A stretch of DNA of 8,862 bases from Paratissierella sp033809995 (GTDB taxonomy: Bacteria; Bacillota; Clostridia; Tissierellales; Tissierellaceae). The stretch spans positions 1 to 8,862 of the forward strand of contig JAPXKQ010000095.1 in NCBI GenBank assembly GCA_033809995.1, written 5' to 3'. Shown here one piece after another: positions 1 through 6,172 of this stretch (the stretch's first letter is position 1; every line of letters starts with the position of its first letter). The notes beneath the pieces were generated by a model. It saw only the letters and a list, made by a program, of their open reading frames with translations, made no database searches and was not told the origin of the DNA. The translations under genes and the position numbers were made by a program.

Positions 1-84
1 GGGGCAGCAGAAACAATAATTTCACCAGATATTGTGGAGGACATTGGAACTATTGCTGAGGATAATGATGAAATAAATTTTTAA
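1..84 (+). CDS. C-terminal end of an unidentified protein (possibly an AAA+ ATPase)
   Basis: Frame 1 is open from the window edge to a TAA at 82-84 and gives 27 residues, including ISPDIVEDIGTIAEDNDEINF-like text that ends in an acidic tail. The pattern of alanines followed by 'ISPDIVEDI' resembles the last lid helix of AAA+ ATPases, including the ExeA/TnsC-type helpers carried by transposons. That is only a resemblance over a few residues. The start and any catalytic motifs lie outside the window, so function cannot be assigned. Being followed by a decayed frame and then a repressor cassette suggests the end of an accessory or mobile segment, but this is inference. Confidence 0.55.
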   Translation, partial: GAAETIISPDIVEDIGTIAEDNDEINF

Positions 85-139
85 GATATATTATCGGATT
101 ATAAATATTAAGAATTCTCAAGATAAGGAGATATTAATT

Positions 140-259
140 ATGTGGTAACCTAATGTAAAATTATGCAAAAAGAGATTAGAACTACTTGGAATTGAAGTAA
201 AGCGGGTATTTAATCATAGTAACTTCACCACCATAAAAAGTTATCTACAAGAACAGTAA
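140..259 (+). pseudogene. Small decayed reading frame with an in-frame stop at codon 3
   Basis: An AAGGAG site (125-130) stands 9 bases before ATG 140. The frame reads Met-Trp-TAA and then runs open for 36 more codons to TAA at 257-259. The downstream part has a natural composition (for example VKLCKKRLELLGIEVKR, then TTIKSYLQEQ). It contains no ATG, GTG or TTG that could restart translation. I read it as a gene remnant whose third codon became a stop, or the start of a longer gene deleted in the middle. The family is not recognised. It probably belonged to the same transcription unit as the preceding gene, whose stop is 55 bases upstream. Confidence 0.45.
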
Positions 260-341
260 CCAATTTTTCATCCTTGTTACTGATCCTATAAACGCTTTTC
301 AATATCAATTTACATAATATATTTTGAATAAAAAAACATAA

Positions 342-392
342 ATGGTCAACAATAATAAAGGATAACATAAATATGGTCAACAATATGTTGAC
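342..392 (+). promoter_or_regulatory. Candidate operator: inverted repeat plus upstream half-site
   Basis: GTCAACA (376-382), ATA, TGTTGAC (386-392) is a perfect 7-3-7 inverted repeat. Its right arm overlaps the TTGACA -35 box at 388-393. The 13-base string ATGGTCAACAATA occurs at 373-385 and again at 342-354, a 31-base offset, or close to three turns of B-DNA; the upstream copy has only the left arm. This is a typical layout for an XRE dimer that covers the -35 box and binds cooperatively to a weaker second site. The natural candidate is the repressor encoded just downstream. Binding is inferred, not shown. Confidence 0.65.
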
Positions 393-416
393 AAAGTAGA
401 AATAAAAGCATATTAT
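388..416 (+). promoter_or_regulatory. Sigma-A type promoter of the XRE-protease-PIN cassette
   Basis: TTGACA (388-393), a 17-base spacer, then TATTAT (411-416): a perfect -35, optimal spacing and a 5-of-6 -10. Transcription would start near 423, giving a leader of about 40 bases before ATG 464. A strong promoter masked by an operator suggests a normally repressed unit that opens fully on induction. Confidence 0.75.
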
Positions 417-463
417 TATATTAGAAAATGATTTGAATAATTAGTAGTAAAGGAGGAAGTGCT

Positions 464-808
464 ATGACTAATAATATATTTCAGCAAGTAGGAAATAATA
501 TACAAGATATTTTACGTGAAAAAGGTAAAACGCAACAATATTTAGCTGATAGTCTTAATATTTCCAAACAGGTAATGAGTAAAATTGTAATGGGAGCTAA
601 GGCAATTAATGTTTCTGAAGTTTCTCAAATCGCATCTGTATTAGAAATATCAATAGAGAGATTATTAAGAATAAGGGAAGAAGAACCTGAAACGCATAAT
701 TTTTCATTTATGGGTCGTGTAGAAAATGAAAAAACAAAAGAAGGAATAAAACTATTGAGGACAATTATTGATGAGATTATAATGTTAGAGGAATATGCAA
801 ATGTCTAA
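464..808 (+). CDS. XRE/Cro-CI family transcriptional repressor (ImmR/antitoxin-like)
   Basis: This is a 114-residue DNA-binding protein. An HTH_XRE domain spans about residues 12-68: TQQYLADSL is the first HTH helix, then the turn, with SKQVMSKIVMG as the recognition helix, and a hydrophobic closing segment 'VSQIASVLEISIERLL'. The remaining 45 residues are charged and end in a helix (about 94-110) that may dimerise or be recognised by the protease. AGGAGG (451-456) is 7 bases before the ATG. The gene heads a three-gene operon, overlaps the peptidase gene by 8 bases, and has an inverted-repeat operator on its own -35. Pairing with an ImmA/IrrE peptidase is the known repressor/anti-repressor arrangement (ImmR-ImmA of ICEBs1), and such pairs are also proposed as toxin-antitoxin modules. 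Autorepression is inferred. Confidence 0.88.
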   Translation: MTNNIFQQVGNNIQDILREKGKTQQYLADSLNISKQVMSKIVMGAKAINVSEVSQIASVLEISIERLLRIREEEPETHNFSFMGRVENEKTKEGIKLLRTIIDEIIMLEEYANV

Positions 809-1616
809 TAATAAGTTGGATAGTAAAACAATTGATGAGATCAAAGCTAAGGCACGTAAAAAATTAAATGAGTATTCCAAGCTGAACGATGTAATTGGCG
901 GGCAAATATTCAATATACTAGAATTAGAGAACAAGGTATTATATTATCCTATTGAAGATGAAGAAGTATGGGGATTTTCTGAAAAAATAAAAGAGAGATC
1001 ATTTGTATGGATAAATACTGCAATTGCATATGATAAACAAGTATTTGCTGCAGCCCATGAATTATATCATTTGTGGTTTGAAAATGAAGGGGAAGTAATA
1101 TTAAAAAAAAATGTTGAAGAAATAGATAATTCCGTTAATATACCAGAAGAAGAACTAAAGGCAAATCGATTTGCAGCTGAGTTTTTAATTAATGAAGAAT
1201 TACTTTTACAAGAAATGAGAACTTATAGTGTGGATAAAAATAAAATTGATATTAAAGATATTTTTATATTATCCAATTTATTTATTGTACCATATAAGAC
1301 AATGGTAAAACGATTATATGAAATTAAGCTAATTAATCAGAAGAGATATACCGAACTAATGGAATTATCCAAAGAAGAGGTTGAAATTTGGAGAAACAGA
1401 TTAGGATTATCACTTCCAACCAGAGATAATAAAATAGGATTAAGTAATCTAGTAGATAAAGCGATGGAATTATATGAAAGAAAAAAAATCACTAGAGAAA
1501 AATTAGAATATCTTTTAGATTTTGCAGGACTTACTGTAAAAGAGATGGGAATTAAGGATGAAGAACCTTATATACCTCCAACTGATGAAGAATTAGATGC
1601 AATCATGGAGGAATAG
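801..1616 (+). CDS. ImmA/IrrE-family zinc metallo-endopeptidase (DUF955/COG2856)
   Basis: This is a 271-residue cytoplasmic protein. The zinc motif HELYH lies at residues 86-90 (VFAAAHELYHLWFE). The following acidic helix 'PEEELKANRFAAEFLIN' (115-131) matches the family's E..AN.FAA.LL motif and should supply the third zinc ligand (E117 or E118). Residues from about 185 form an extension beyond the peptidase core; 'AMELYERKKITREKLEYLL' is the helical segment often seen at the end of XRE-linked members. I chose ATG 801 over ATG 795 because GAGG (788-791) is 9 bases away instead of 3. It overlaps the repressor gene by 8 bases, implying translational coupling. Family members such as ImmA cleave a cognate XRE repressor; others are proposed toxins. 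The likely substrate is the upstream protein (inference). Frame and catalytic motif are intact. Confidence 0.88.
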   Translation: MSNNKLDSKTIDEIKAKARKKLNEYSKLNDVIGGQIFNILELENKVLYYPIEDEEVWGFSEKIKERSFVWINTAIAYDKQVFAAAHELYHLWFENEGEVILKKNVEEIDNSVNIPEEELKANRFAAEFLINEELLLQEMRTYSVDKNKIDIKDIFILSNLFIVPYKTMVKRLYEIKLINQKRYTELMELSKEEVEIWRNRLGLSLPTRDNKIGLSNLVDKAMELYERKKITREKLEYLLDFAGLTVKEMGIKDEEPYIPPTDEELDAIMEE

Positions 1617-1620
1617 GGCT

Positions 1621-2184
1621 ATGAAATTAAAACAAATAATCATAGATGCAGATATATGTATTAAGATAGGTGGTAGTCCTAAATATAGATATGTAGAAAT
1701 TCTATTTCCTGCTATAGCAGAAAAGATTTATATGCATAAAGTAGTCTATGATGAAATAATGATGCCAGCATGTGCCAAAGAACAAGTTGACACATTAATT
1801 CAAAAAGGTATTTTAGAATTAATTGATAAAGAACAATTAAGTTATATTGAAAGAAATATCTATGACGCAACTTTTGCAAGTTTGGCTAGTGTTATGGTTA
1901 ATCCTAATAAACCTAGAAAAAATATAGGTGAAGTATCTTCCTTAGCAATGGCAAAAACAAAGTCCATTACGTATTTTGGGACGGATGAAAAAGACTTGCA
2001 GATAATTATTGACGAAAAACTTAATAGCGGAATAGATAATATATACTGTATTAGAATTATAGATATTATCCGAATGATTCGTGACGGCAAACTTGAAGGA
2101 TTAAAGCGTAAAGAAGCCAAGGCTTTATGGAGATTATCTGGAAAGCCTACTGAATGGTTTGATAAAGATATATGGCCTCTTTAA
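1621..2184 (+). CDS. PIN-like domain protein, putative ribonuclease
   Basis: This is a 187-residue protein. The acidic positions match the order in PIN/VapC nucleases: IIIDADICIKI (D9, D11), VVYDEI (E45), GEVSSLAMA (E104) and FGTDEKDLQ (D122, D125). The pattern of a beta strand ending in Asp, a mid-domain Glu, 'GE..SLA.A' and a late 'TD' is characteristic. The C-terminus has a conserved-looking 'WFDKDIWP'. ATG 1621 was chosen because GGAGG (1607-1611) is 9 bases upstream; an in-frame ATG at 1597 has no such site and would lie inside the peptidase gene. It starts 4 bases after the peptidase stop, so it is the third gene of the operon. PIN proteins are metal-dependent RNases and often toxins. 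Here it could be the effector released when the protease removes the repressor. Fold assignment is by motif only; target unknown. Confidence 0.7.
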   Translation: MKLKQIIIDADICIKIGGSPKYRYVEILFPAIAEKIYMHKVVYDEIMMPACAKEQVDTLIQKGILELIDKEQLSYIERNIYDATFASLASVMVNPNKPRKNIGEVSSLAMAKTKSITYFGTDEKDLQIIIDEKLNSGIDNIYCIRIIDIIRMIRDGKLEGLKRKEAKALWRLSGKPTEWFDKDIWPL

Positions 2185-2306
2185 AAGGAAAAGAATTAAA
2201 AGGTAGATATGTGTATTATCCTGCCACCAAGGGGGGACTAGATGCTTATGACATCATTATTACTATTTGCAATTTATTCTCAAACTATATGGAAATATAT
2301 ATGTAA
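2172..2306 (+). CDS. Possible 44-residue small ORF overlapping the PIN gene end
   Basis: ATG 2172 opens a frame that overlaps the last 13 bases of the PIN gene and runs to TAA 2304-2306. It includes GRYVYYPATKGGLDAYDIII and then a hydrophobic stretch. There is no clear ribosome binding site, so any translation would depend on coupling to the PIN gene. It could be a small fourth product, a remnant of a longer gene, or chance. The family is not recognised. Confidence 0.2.
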   Translation: MASLKGKELKGRYVYYPATKGGLDAYDIIITICNLFSNYMEIYM

Positions 2307-2326
2307 GATACTTGATATTTCCATAT
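2287..2326. repeat. Perfect 12-base inverted repeat
   Basis: ATATGGAAATAT (2287-2298) is the exact reverse complement of ATATTTCCATAT (2315-2326), with a 16-base loop. No T-run follows immediately, so it is a poor intrinsic terminator. As RNA it would form an A/U-rich hairpin after the PIN operon, possibly protecting the 3' end. It could also be the scar of a small mobile element. Confidence 0.6.
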
Positions 2327-2360
2327 TTCTCTAAACCTTATGAAATCTAGTATGAATAAA

Positions 2361-2396
2361 AAGGAGGCTCAAAATATGAGGCTCCTTAAATTTTTT
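2361..2396. terminator. Two-way terminator between the PIN operon and the DUF2207 gene
   Basis: AAGGAGGCTC (2361-2370) pairs with GAGGCTCCTT (2378-2387) over a 7-base loop, with a single G-G mismatch in the stem. TTTTTT follows at 2391-2396 on the + strand. On the - strand the hairpin is followed by TTTTTATT, so it can also end the leftward DUF2207 transcript, whose stop is 36 bases away. The shared position between convergent genes fits a bidirectional terminator. Confidence 0.8.
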
Positions 2397-2422
2397 ATAT
2401 TGTTTTTTAATTGTGCATTGGC

Positions 2423-4207
2423 TTAAAACCCTCCAGCTCCTCCTCCGCCAGCTCCACCGCCACCGCCTCCGGAAAAGCCTCCACCCCCACCAAAGGTAGT
2501 ACTTGTTCCTGTTGTGGAGCTTGTGGCACCATAAAAGCTTCCATTGAACTTATCCTCAAAAATGGATCCACCTTTATTGTTTAAAGTGAAATACCATAAA
2601 CCCCAGTACATTGGGTAATAATTATAGTCAATATTTTGTCTATAAGATTCTAAATCTTCCATGCTAAGTCCAAGGGCTATAGCATTGATAATATTCTTAT
2701 CTCTTGGTATACCAATATCAACATTGCCTAAAGATTCAACTTCCTTTTTAAAATCCTTCCATAGTCCATATTGGATAAATCCTTCATCAGATTTTCTTGC
2801 TATTAGAATAAATCCATATATTAAGAAGAAAACGCCAAAGAGTATGGCACCTATGCCATAAAGTCCTTCATATGATACTGATATTATACCTACACAAAGG
2901 AATATAAAGCTTAGGAATAATAAGATAAATCCGAACTTACTAGCTGCTGGGTCATTGTACCCTTTTGCATCCAACTCCTTTTTAACCTTACTAATCCACG
3001 AATTATATTTCTTGCTATAAGCGTTCGTTTTTTTAGAGTGATATGTGTCCATATCATTTGTAGATACTTGATTACCATCGCCTATTTCGTTAAACAACCA
3101 ATCTATAAGATAAGCTTCATGATTTAATAATTCAAAATCACTTTTTCCTGTATTAATAAATACAAAATCTTGATTGCGATACTTTTTCTTAGCAGTAGGA
3201 TTTTCAACCTGGTCTATAGTCAAATAGCCCCTTCTTGCCAAATCAAATAAAGTAGCCATTATACCCCTAGAAGTAATAACTGGATTCATAAAAAGATTCA
3301 ATTCTGCAGGGGATAGATCCTTTGGATAAAGGCTATTCATATCCCTATATATCTCAGGGTCTCTCCTAAATTTTCTAAGTACAAAGCCTGTGATAGCTAG
3401 ACCTATAAATAAACTTATAAAAGAAATAGAATTGAGTACTTTCTTTATACTTCCCTTTCTTGCTTCTTTTTCAGCAATTCTATCAGCAAATGTCTTTTCT
3501 TCTTGTAGTATATCAGCTAACGTCTTGTTTCCAGCTCTGTTGCTTAAAGGTGTATATTCCAGTGGATACAAAACCCGTGCTTCTACGAAGGTGTTTTTAG
3601 GGACATTATCTACATTCAACCTAATTGAATTTTCATCAGTAAAATTGATTTCTCCATTTAATGGACCATGTCCAAATATTTTTATCCTATTTTTATCAAA
3701 TTCAGGTAGTGAAATAGTTGCTGAAAAGTGTTTTATAGAGGTTTCATTTTCATTACCTATAAATTTGTAATATAACTCTCCTGTATCTTTATGCATTAAA
3801 GCAACATCTTTAATATCATATTTTAGCCTAAAGCTTTTTTGTCCATTTTTAGATGGGGAAAATATTTTAACATTTAGTCCATTTTTACCTTCCTCGTAAT
3901 TATAGACATTTGTATCGCCATTATTAGCTTTCTCATCTAAGGTAAATTCAATTTCCTTACCATTTACAACTTCATAAACCTTTAAACTAGTAATATCATG
4001 TATTCTATCATAAGTAATAAACCTATAAACTCCATTAAATTTATCATTAAAATTAAATGTTATATCTTCTGAAACTTGCAAGTCTCCATTTTCTAATAGC
4101 TTAGAATCTACTAACCAATTGGATATACTTAAACTATCCTCTGCAAAGGAAGCAAAGGGAATCAAACAAATTATAAATACTAAGGATAATGCAATAAATT
4201 TTTTCAT
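2423..4207 (-). CDS. DUF2207-family predicted membrane protein with a glycine-rich tail
   Basis: This is a 594-residue protein. Residues 1-22 are a signal peptide (MKK, hydrophobic core, cleavage after ASFA). An outer domain of about 200 residues (23-220) matches the DUF2207 opening style, such as 'LLENGDLQVSEDITFNF'. A transmembrane helix follows at about 258-276, then a soluble region (281-423) containing 'LSPAELNLFMNP' and 'GIMATLFDLARRGYLTI', then two helices at about 424-443 and 449-470. The last 22 residues are almost all Gly, with some Ser, Ala and Phe. I chose ATG 4207 over the TTG at 4210 because GGAGG (4215-4219) is then 7 bases away. DUF2207 proteins are common in Firmicutes as surface/membrane proteins of unknown function. 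The gene is divergent from the biotin ligase with about 95 bases between starts. No catalytic motif recognised. Confidence 0.88.
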   Translation of the reverse strand: MKKFIALSLVFIICLIPFASFAEDSLSISNWLVDSKLLENGDLQVSEDITFNFNDKFNGVYRFITYDRIHDITSLKVYEVVNGKEIEFTLDEKANNGDTNVYNYEEGKNGLNVKIFSPSKNGQKSFRLKYDIKDVALMHKDTGELYYKFIGNENETSIKHFSATISLPEFDKNRIKIFGHGPLNGEINFTDENSIRLNVDNVPKNTFVEARVLYPLEYTPLSNRAGNKTLADILQEEKTFADRIAEKEARKGSIKKVLNSISFISLFIGLAITGFVLRKFRRDPEIYRDMNSLYPKDLSPAELNLFMNPVITSRGIMATLFDLARRGYLTIDQVENPTAKKKYRNQDFVFINTGKSDFELLNHEAYLIDWLFNEIGDGNQVSTNDMDTYHSKKTNAYSKKYNSWISKVKKELDAKGYNDPAASKFGFILLFLSFIFLCVGIISVSYEGLYGIGAILFGVFFLIYGFILIARKSDEGFIQYGLWKDFKKEVESLGNVDIGIPRDKNIINAIALGLSMEDLESYRQNIDYNYYPMYWGLWYFTLNNKGGSIFEDKFNGSFYGATSSTTGTSTTFGGGGGFSGGGGGGAGGGGAGGF

Positions 4208-4229
4208 CAAAACACCTCCATTTCTATAT

Positions 4230-4259
4230 AGTATATACCCAAATTGTGTATTTAAGTAA
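4230..4259 (-). promoter_or_regulatory. Possible promoter of the DUF2207 gene
   Basis: Read on the - strand, TTACTT (4259-4254), an 18-base spacer and TATACT (4235-4230) form a moderate sigma-A match: 4 of 6 and 5 of 6. Transcription would start about 15-20 bases before the GGAGG site. It lies within the same 95 bases that must hold the divergent biotin ligase promoter. Confidence 0.4.
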
Positions 4260-4272
4260 ATTTTATGATAAA
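4244..4272 (+). promoter_or_regulatory. Possible weak promoter of the biotin ligase gene
   Basis: TTGTGT (4244-4249), a 17-base spacer and GATAAA (4267-4272) are each 4 of 6 to consensus. TATGAT at 4264-4269 is a better -10 but would have only 14 bases of spacing. No inverted repeat resembling a BirA operator is visible, which fits the ligase having no DNA-binding domain. Confidence 0.28.
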
Positions 4273-4302
4273 ATAAATTTAAAAGAAAAAAGGAGCATTT
4301 AA

Positions 4303-5034
4303 GTGAAAAGGAAGATATATCATTTTGATTTAATAGATTCTACAAATATTAAGGCTAAAGAATTGGCACCAATTGAAGAAGAGGGTACAGTGATTGTGGC
4401 TGAAGAGCAAACTATGGGTAAGGGTCGTCTTGGTAGGACTTGGGTTTCGCAAAAGGGCAAGGGAATATATATGTCCATGATATTGAAGCCTAAAGTTGAT
4501 ATGATGAAGGTATCAAGGATTACATTAATAGGTGCAGCTGCAGTCCATTTAGCATTAAAGGAAATTGGTATCAAGTCAAAAATAAAATGGCCGAATGATA
4601 TTTTAGTAGGGGATAAGAAGATATGTGGAATTCTTACGGAGATGAATTGCGATTTAGATAAAGTGAATTATGTAATAATGGGTATTGGAATCAATGTAAA
4701 CTTAGGAGAAGATGAAATACCAAAAGAATTAAGAGAAAAAGCAACATCATTAAAAATATTTTCTGGGAAATCAGTCGATAAAGAAAGATTGTTTAAGCTA
4801 GTATTGGACTACTTTGAAGAATTATATAGCCATTTCAAGGATAATGGGGCTATGGGGCAGGTCCTAGATATATGTAGAAAAAACTCCTCAGTAATAGGTA
4901 GAGAAATTAAAGTAATCAAGGGCAATGATGTAAGAGTAGGAGAAGCCCTTGATATCAATAAAAATGGAGAATTGGTCGTGGAGTTTGTGGAAGGAGTAGA
5001 AGCCATTAACTCAGGAGAGGTTTCTGTGAGGTAA
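4303..5034 (+). CDS. birA: Biotin--[acetyl-CoA-carboxylase] ligase, monofunctional (no HTH)
   Basis: This is a 243-residue enzyme that activates biotin with ATP to biotinyl-AMP and transfers it to the lysine of biotin carboxyl carrier proteins. The catalytic domain begins almost at once: DSTN (12-15), then GKGRLGRTW (39-47, the biotinyl-AMP loop, usually GRGRRGR), KWPNDI (95-100), KKICGILTE (105-113) and GIGINVN (127-133). From about residue 190 there is the small SH3-like C-terminal domain (SSVIGREIKV onward). The N-terminal winged helix of bifunctional BirA (about 60-80 residues) is absent, so this should be enzyme only. The start is GTG 4303, with AGGAG (4291-4295) 7 bases before. It stands alone between divergent and convergent neighbours; its stop is 15 bases from the end of the flippase gene, with no obvious terminator between. 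Confidence 0.93.
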   Translation: MKRKIYHFDLIDSTNIKAKELAPIEEEGTVIVAEEQTMGKGRLGRTWVSQKGKGIYMSMILKPKVDMMKVSRITLIGAAAVHLALKEIGIKSKIKWPNDILVGDKKICGILTEMNCDLDKVNYVIMGIGINVNLGEDEIPKELREKATSLKIFSGKSVDKERLFKLVLDYFEELYSHFKDNGAMGQVLDICRKNSSVIGREIKVIKGNDVRVGEALDINKNGELVVEFVEGVEAINSGEVSVR

Positions 5035-5049
5035 AATCTTGCCTTCATA

Positions 5050-6066
5050 TCAATTTTCCTTGTTAAGTTTTCTTTGAATAAAGTCGATTAAGGTTATGGA
5101 TCCAGAAATAATCAATCTTAAATAATAATCTATAAATCTCCAAACAAGCAAAGCAAAGTTCATAATATTCTTTGGGAATATTGCATTAAATATCATATAG
5201 AATCCACCTTCAGCTGCTCCAGCAGTCCCTGGGGTTGGCATGAAAGATACAGCCATATAATGAAGTGCCTGTAAGGCAATTATATCAATAAAATGGGCAC
5301 CACTAAGTCCAACGGCACGATATACAAAGTAGGTAATTCCAAGGCTAAAGGTCAATTGAACGATGGATACTATTATCAATTCAATGGTGGATTTTTTATT
5401 ACTTCTCATTTCTTCTATACTATGCTTATAATCATTTAAGCTTTTATTTAGCCTTTCCTCAGCTCTTTCAGTATTTTTAACTATTTTAAATTTATGCCCA
5501 AGGGCTACCAATCTTTTTAAATGTCCTTTTACTAATTTTTCATTTAAAAAGAAACCAAATATAACGAATAATACTAATAAATTCAACAAAAAGCCTATAA
5601 TTATAAAGGACACACCTAAACGGATTTTATCAACTAGGAATTTAAATCTTAAAATCAACATCAATATAGAATAAGATATAACTACCACCTGAAATATCAA
5701 AAATTTGTTTATAAATATTGATGTAGCTTTTCCAACAGGTACTCCTTCGCTTACTAAAGAATAGATTTGTACAGGTTGACCACCAGTTGAAAATGGGGTG
5801 ATGGCGCTATAATATTGACCTATCATAGTTACTTTGAGGGATTTTCCATAGCTACCCTTAATATTTAAAGTTCTCTTCATCCTATAAATAATATAAGCTT
5901 CACATAACCAATAAATAACTAAGCACATAAAAGCCATGAATAAGTACATTTTATTTGTATTTTTTATTAATGCAGGTAGATTTCCTATATAATTTTCATT
6001 TAATATAATCCATAGGGTTACCCCAAAAAGTCCTACTAATAATATATAATTTAATATTTTTTTCAT
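5050..6066 (-). CDS. Flippase-like integral membrane protein (LPG synthase TM / UPF0104 family)
   Basis: This is a 338-residue polytopic membrane protein. Hydrophobic segments lie at about 3-22, 40-60, 119-140, 151-173, 228-250, 262-276 and 302-326, with a charged loop at 176-226. Two signatures mark the family: AITPFSTGGQPVQIYSL (88-104) and PTPGTAGAAEGGF (277-289), followed by a helix with WRFIDYYLRL (309-318). They match the flippase half of MprF and the stand-alone YbhN/AglD2-like proteins. There is no C-terminal lysyl-transferase domain, so it should move or sense a lipid rather than aminoacylate it; the substrate is unknown. The ATG has AGGA about 5 bases upstream. Its promoter is back to back with that of the GntR-ABC operon, suggesting a shared envelope theme. 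Confidence 0.85.
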   Translation of the reverse strand: MKKILNYILLVGLFGVTLWIILNENYIGNLPALIKNTNKMYLFMAFMCLVIYWLCEAYIIYRMKRTLNIKGSYGKSLKVTMIGQYYSAITPFSTGGQPVQIYSLVSEGVPVGKATSIFINKFLIFQVVVISYSILMLILRFKFLVDKIRLGVSFIIIGFLLNLLVLFVIFGFFLNEKLVKGHLKRLVALGHKFKIVKNTERAEERLNKSLNDYKHSIEEMRSNKKSTIELIIVSIVQLTFSLGITYFVYRAVGLSGAHFIDIIALQALHYMAVSFMPTPGTAGAAEGGFYMIFNAIFPKNIMNFALLVWRFIDYYLRLIISGSITLIDFIQRKLNKEN

Positions 6067-6100
6067 ATACTTCCTACTTTCAACATTTTATCAGTATTCA

Positions 6101-6129
6101 ATTATACTATTTTTTTGCTATATTGAAAA
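6101..6129 (-). promoter_or_regulatory. Promoter of the flippase-like gene
   Basis: Read on the - strand, TTTTCA (6129-6124), a 17-base spacer and a perfect TATAAT (6106-6101). The predicted start is about 30 bases before the ATG. The -35 is only 14 bases from the -35 of the divergent GntR promoter, so a protein bound at one could affect the other. Confidence 0.6.
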
Positions 6130-6143
6130 GGGAAAAGTTTCTC

Positions 6144-6172
6144 TTGACAACTGCATATACTGTACATATACT
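6144..6172 (+). promoter_or_regulatory. Sigma-A type promoter of the GntR-ABC operon
   Basis: TTGACA (6144-6149), a 17-base spacer and TATACT (6167-6172): a perfect -35 and a 5-of-6 -10 at optimal spacing. The leader would be about 39 bases. The tandem repeat described separately covers the spacer and the -10, so a bound repressor would exclude RNA polymerase. Confidence 0.8.

Larger units (their letters stand above)
260..463. other. Non-coding control region upstream of the XRE cassette
   Basis: With the stretch before the decayed frame (85-139), this separates the left-edge gene from the repressor. I see no convincing gene here. A 7-base inverted repeat, CAGTAAC (254-260) and GTTACTG (276-282), with a 15-base loop overlaps the end of the decayed frame; it has no T-run and is not called a terminator. 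The rest is A+T-rich. The right part (342-416) holds the repeats and promoter described separately. Confidence 0.6.

Noticed and set aside
254..282. CAGTAAC/GTTACTG hairpin as a terminator
   Set aside because: Only 7 pairs with a 15-base loop and no T-run after it; reported only as a weak inverted repeat in the intergenic description.
1860..2120. Open frame on the - strand inside the PIN gene
   Set aside because: It is antisense to a gene with a good start and motifs, has no ribosome site, and its low-complexity Ile/Ser/Leu content is that of a shadow frame.
3390..3770. 126-codon + strand open frame inside the DUF2207 gene
   Set aside because: No ribosome site; composition is the reverse-strand image of the Asn/Lys-rich outer domain; no recognisable motif.
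4208..4302. Riboswitch or BirA operator between the divergent genes
   Set aside because: The space is too short for a riboswitch in addition to two promoters, and no structured or palindromic element beyond A/T-rich DNA is visible.
4809..5048. - strand open frame over the end of the biotin ligase gene
   Set aside because: Ser/Thr/Pro/Leu-rich shadow of the ligase C-terminal domain, which is clearly conserved.
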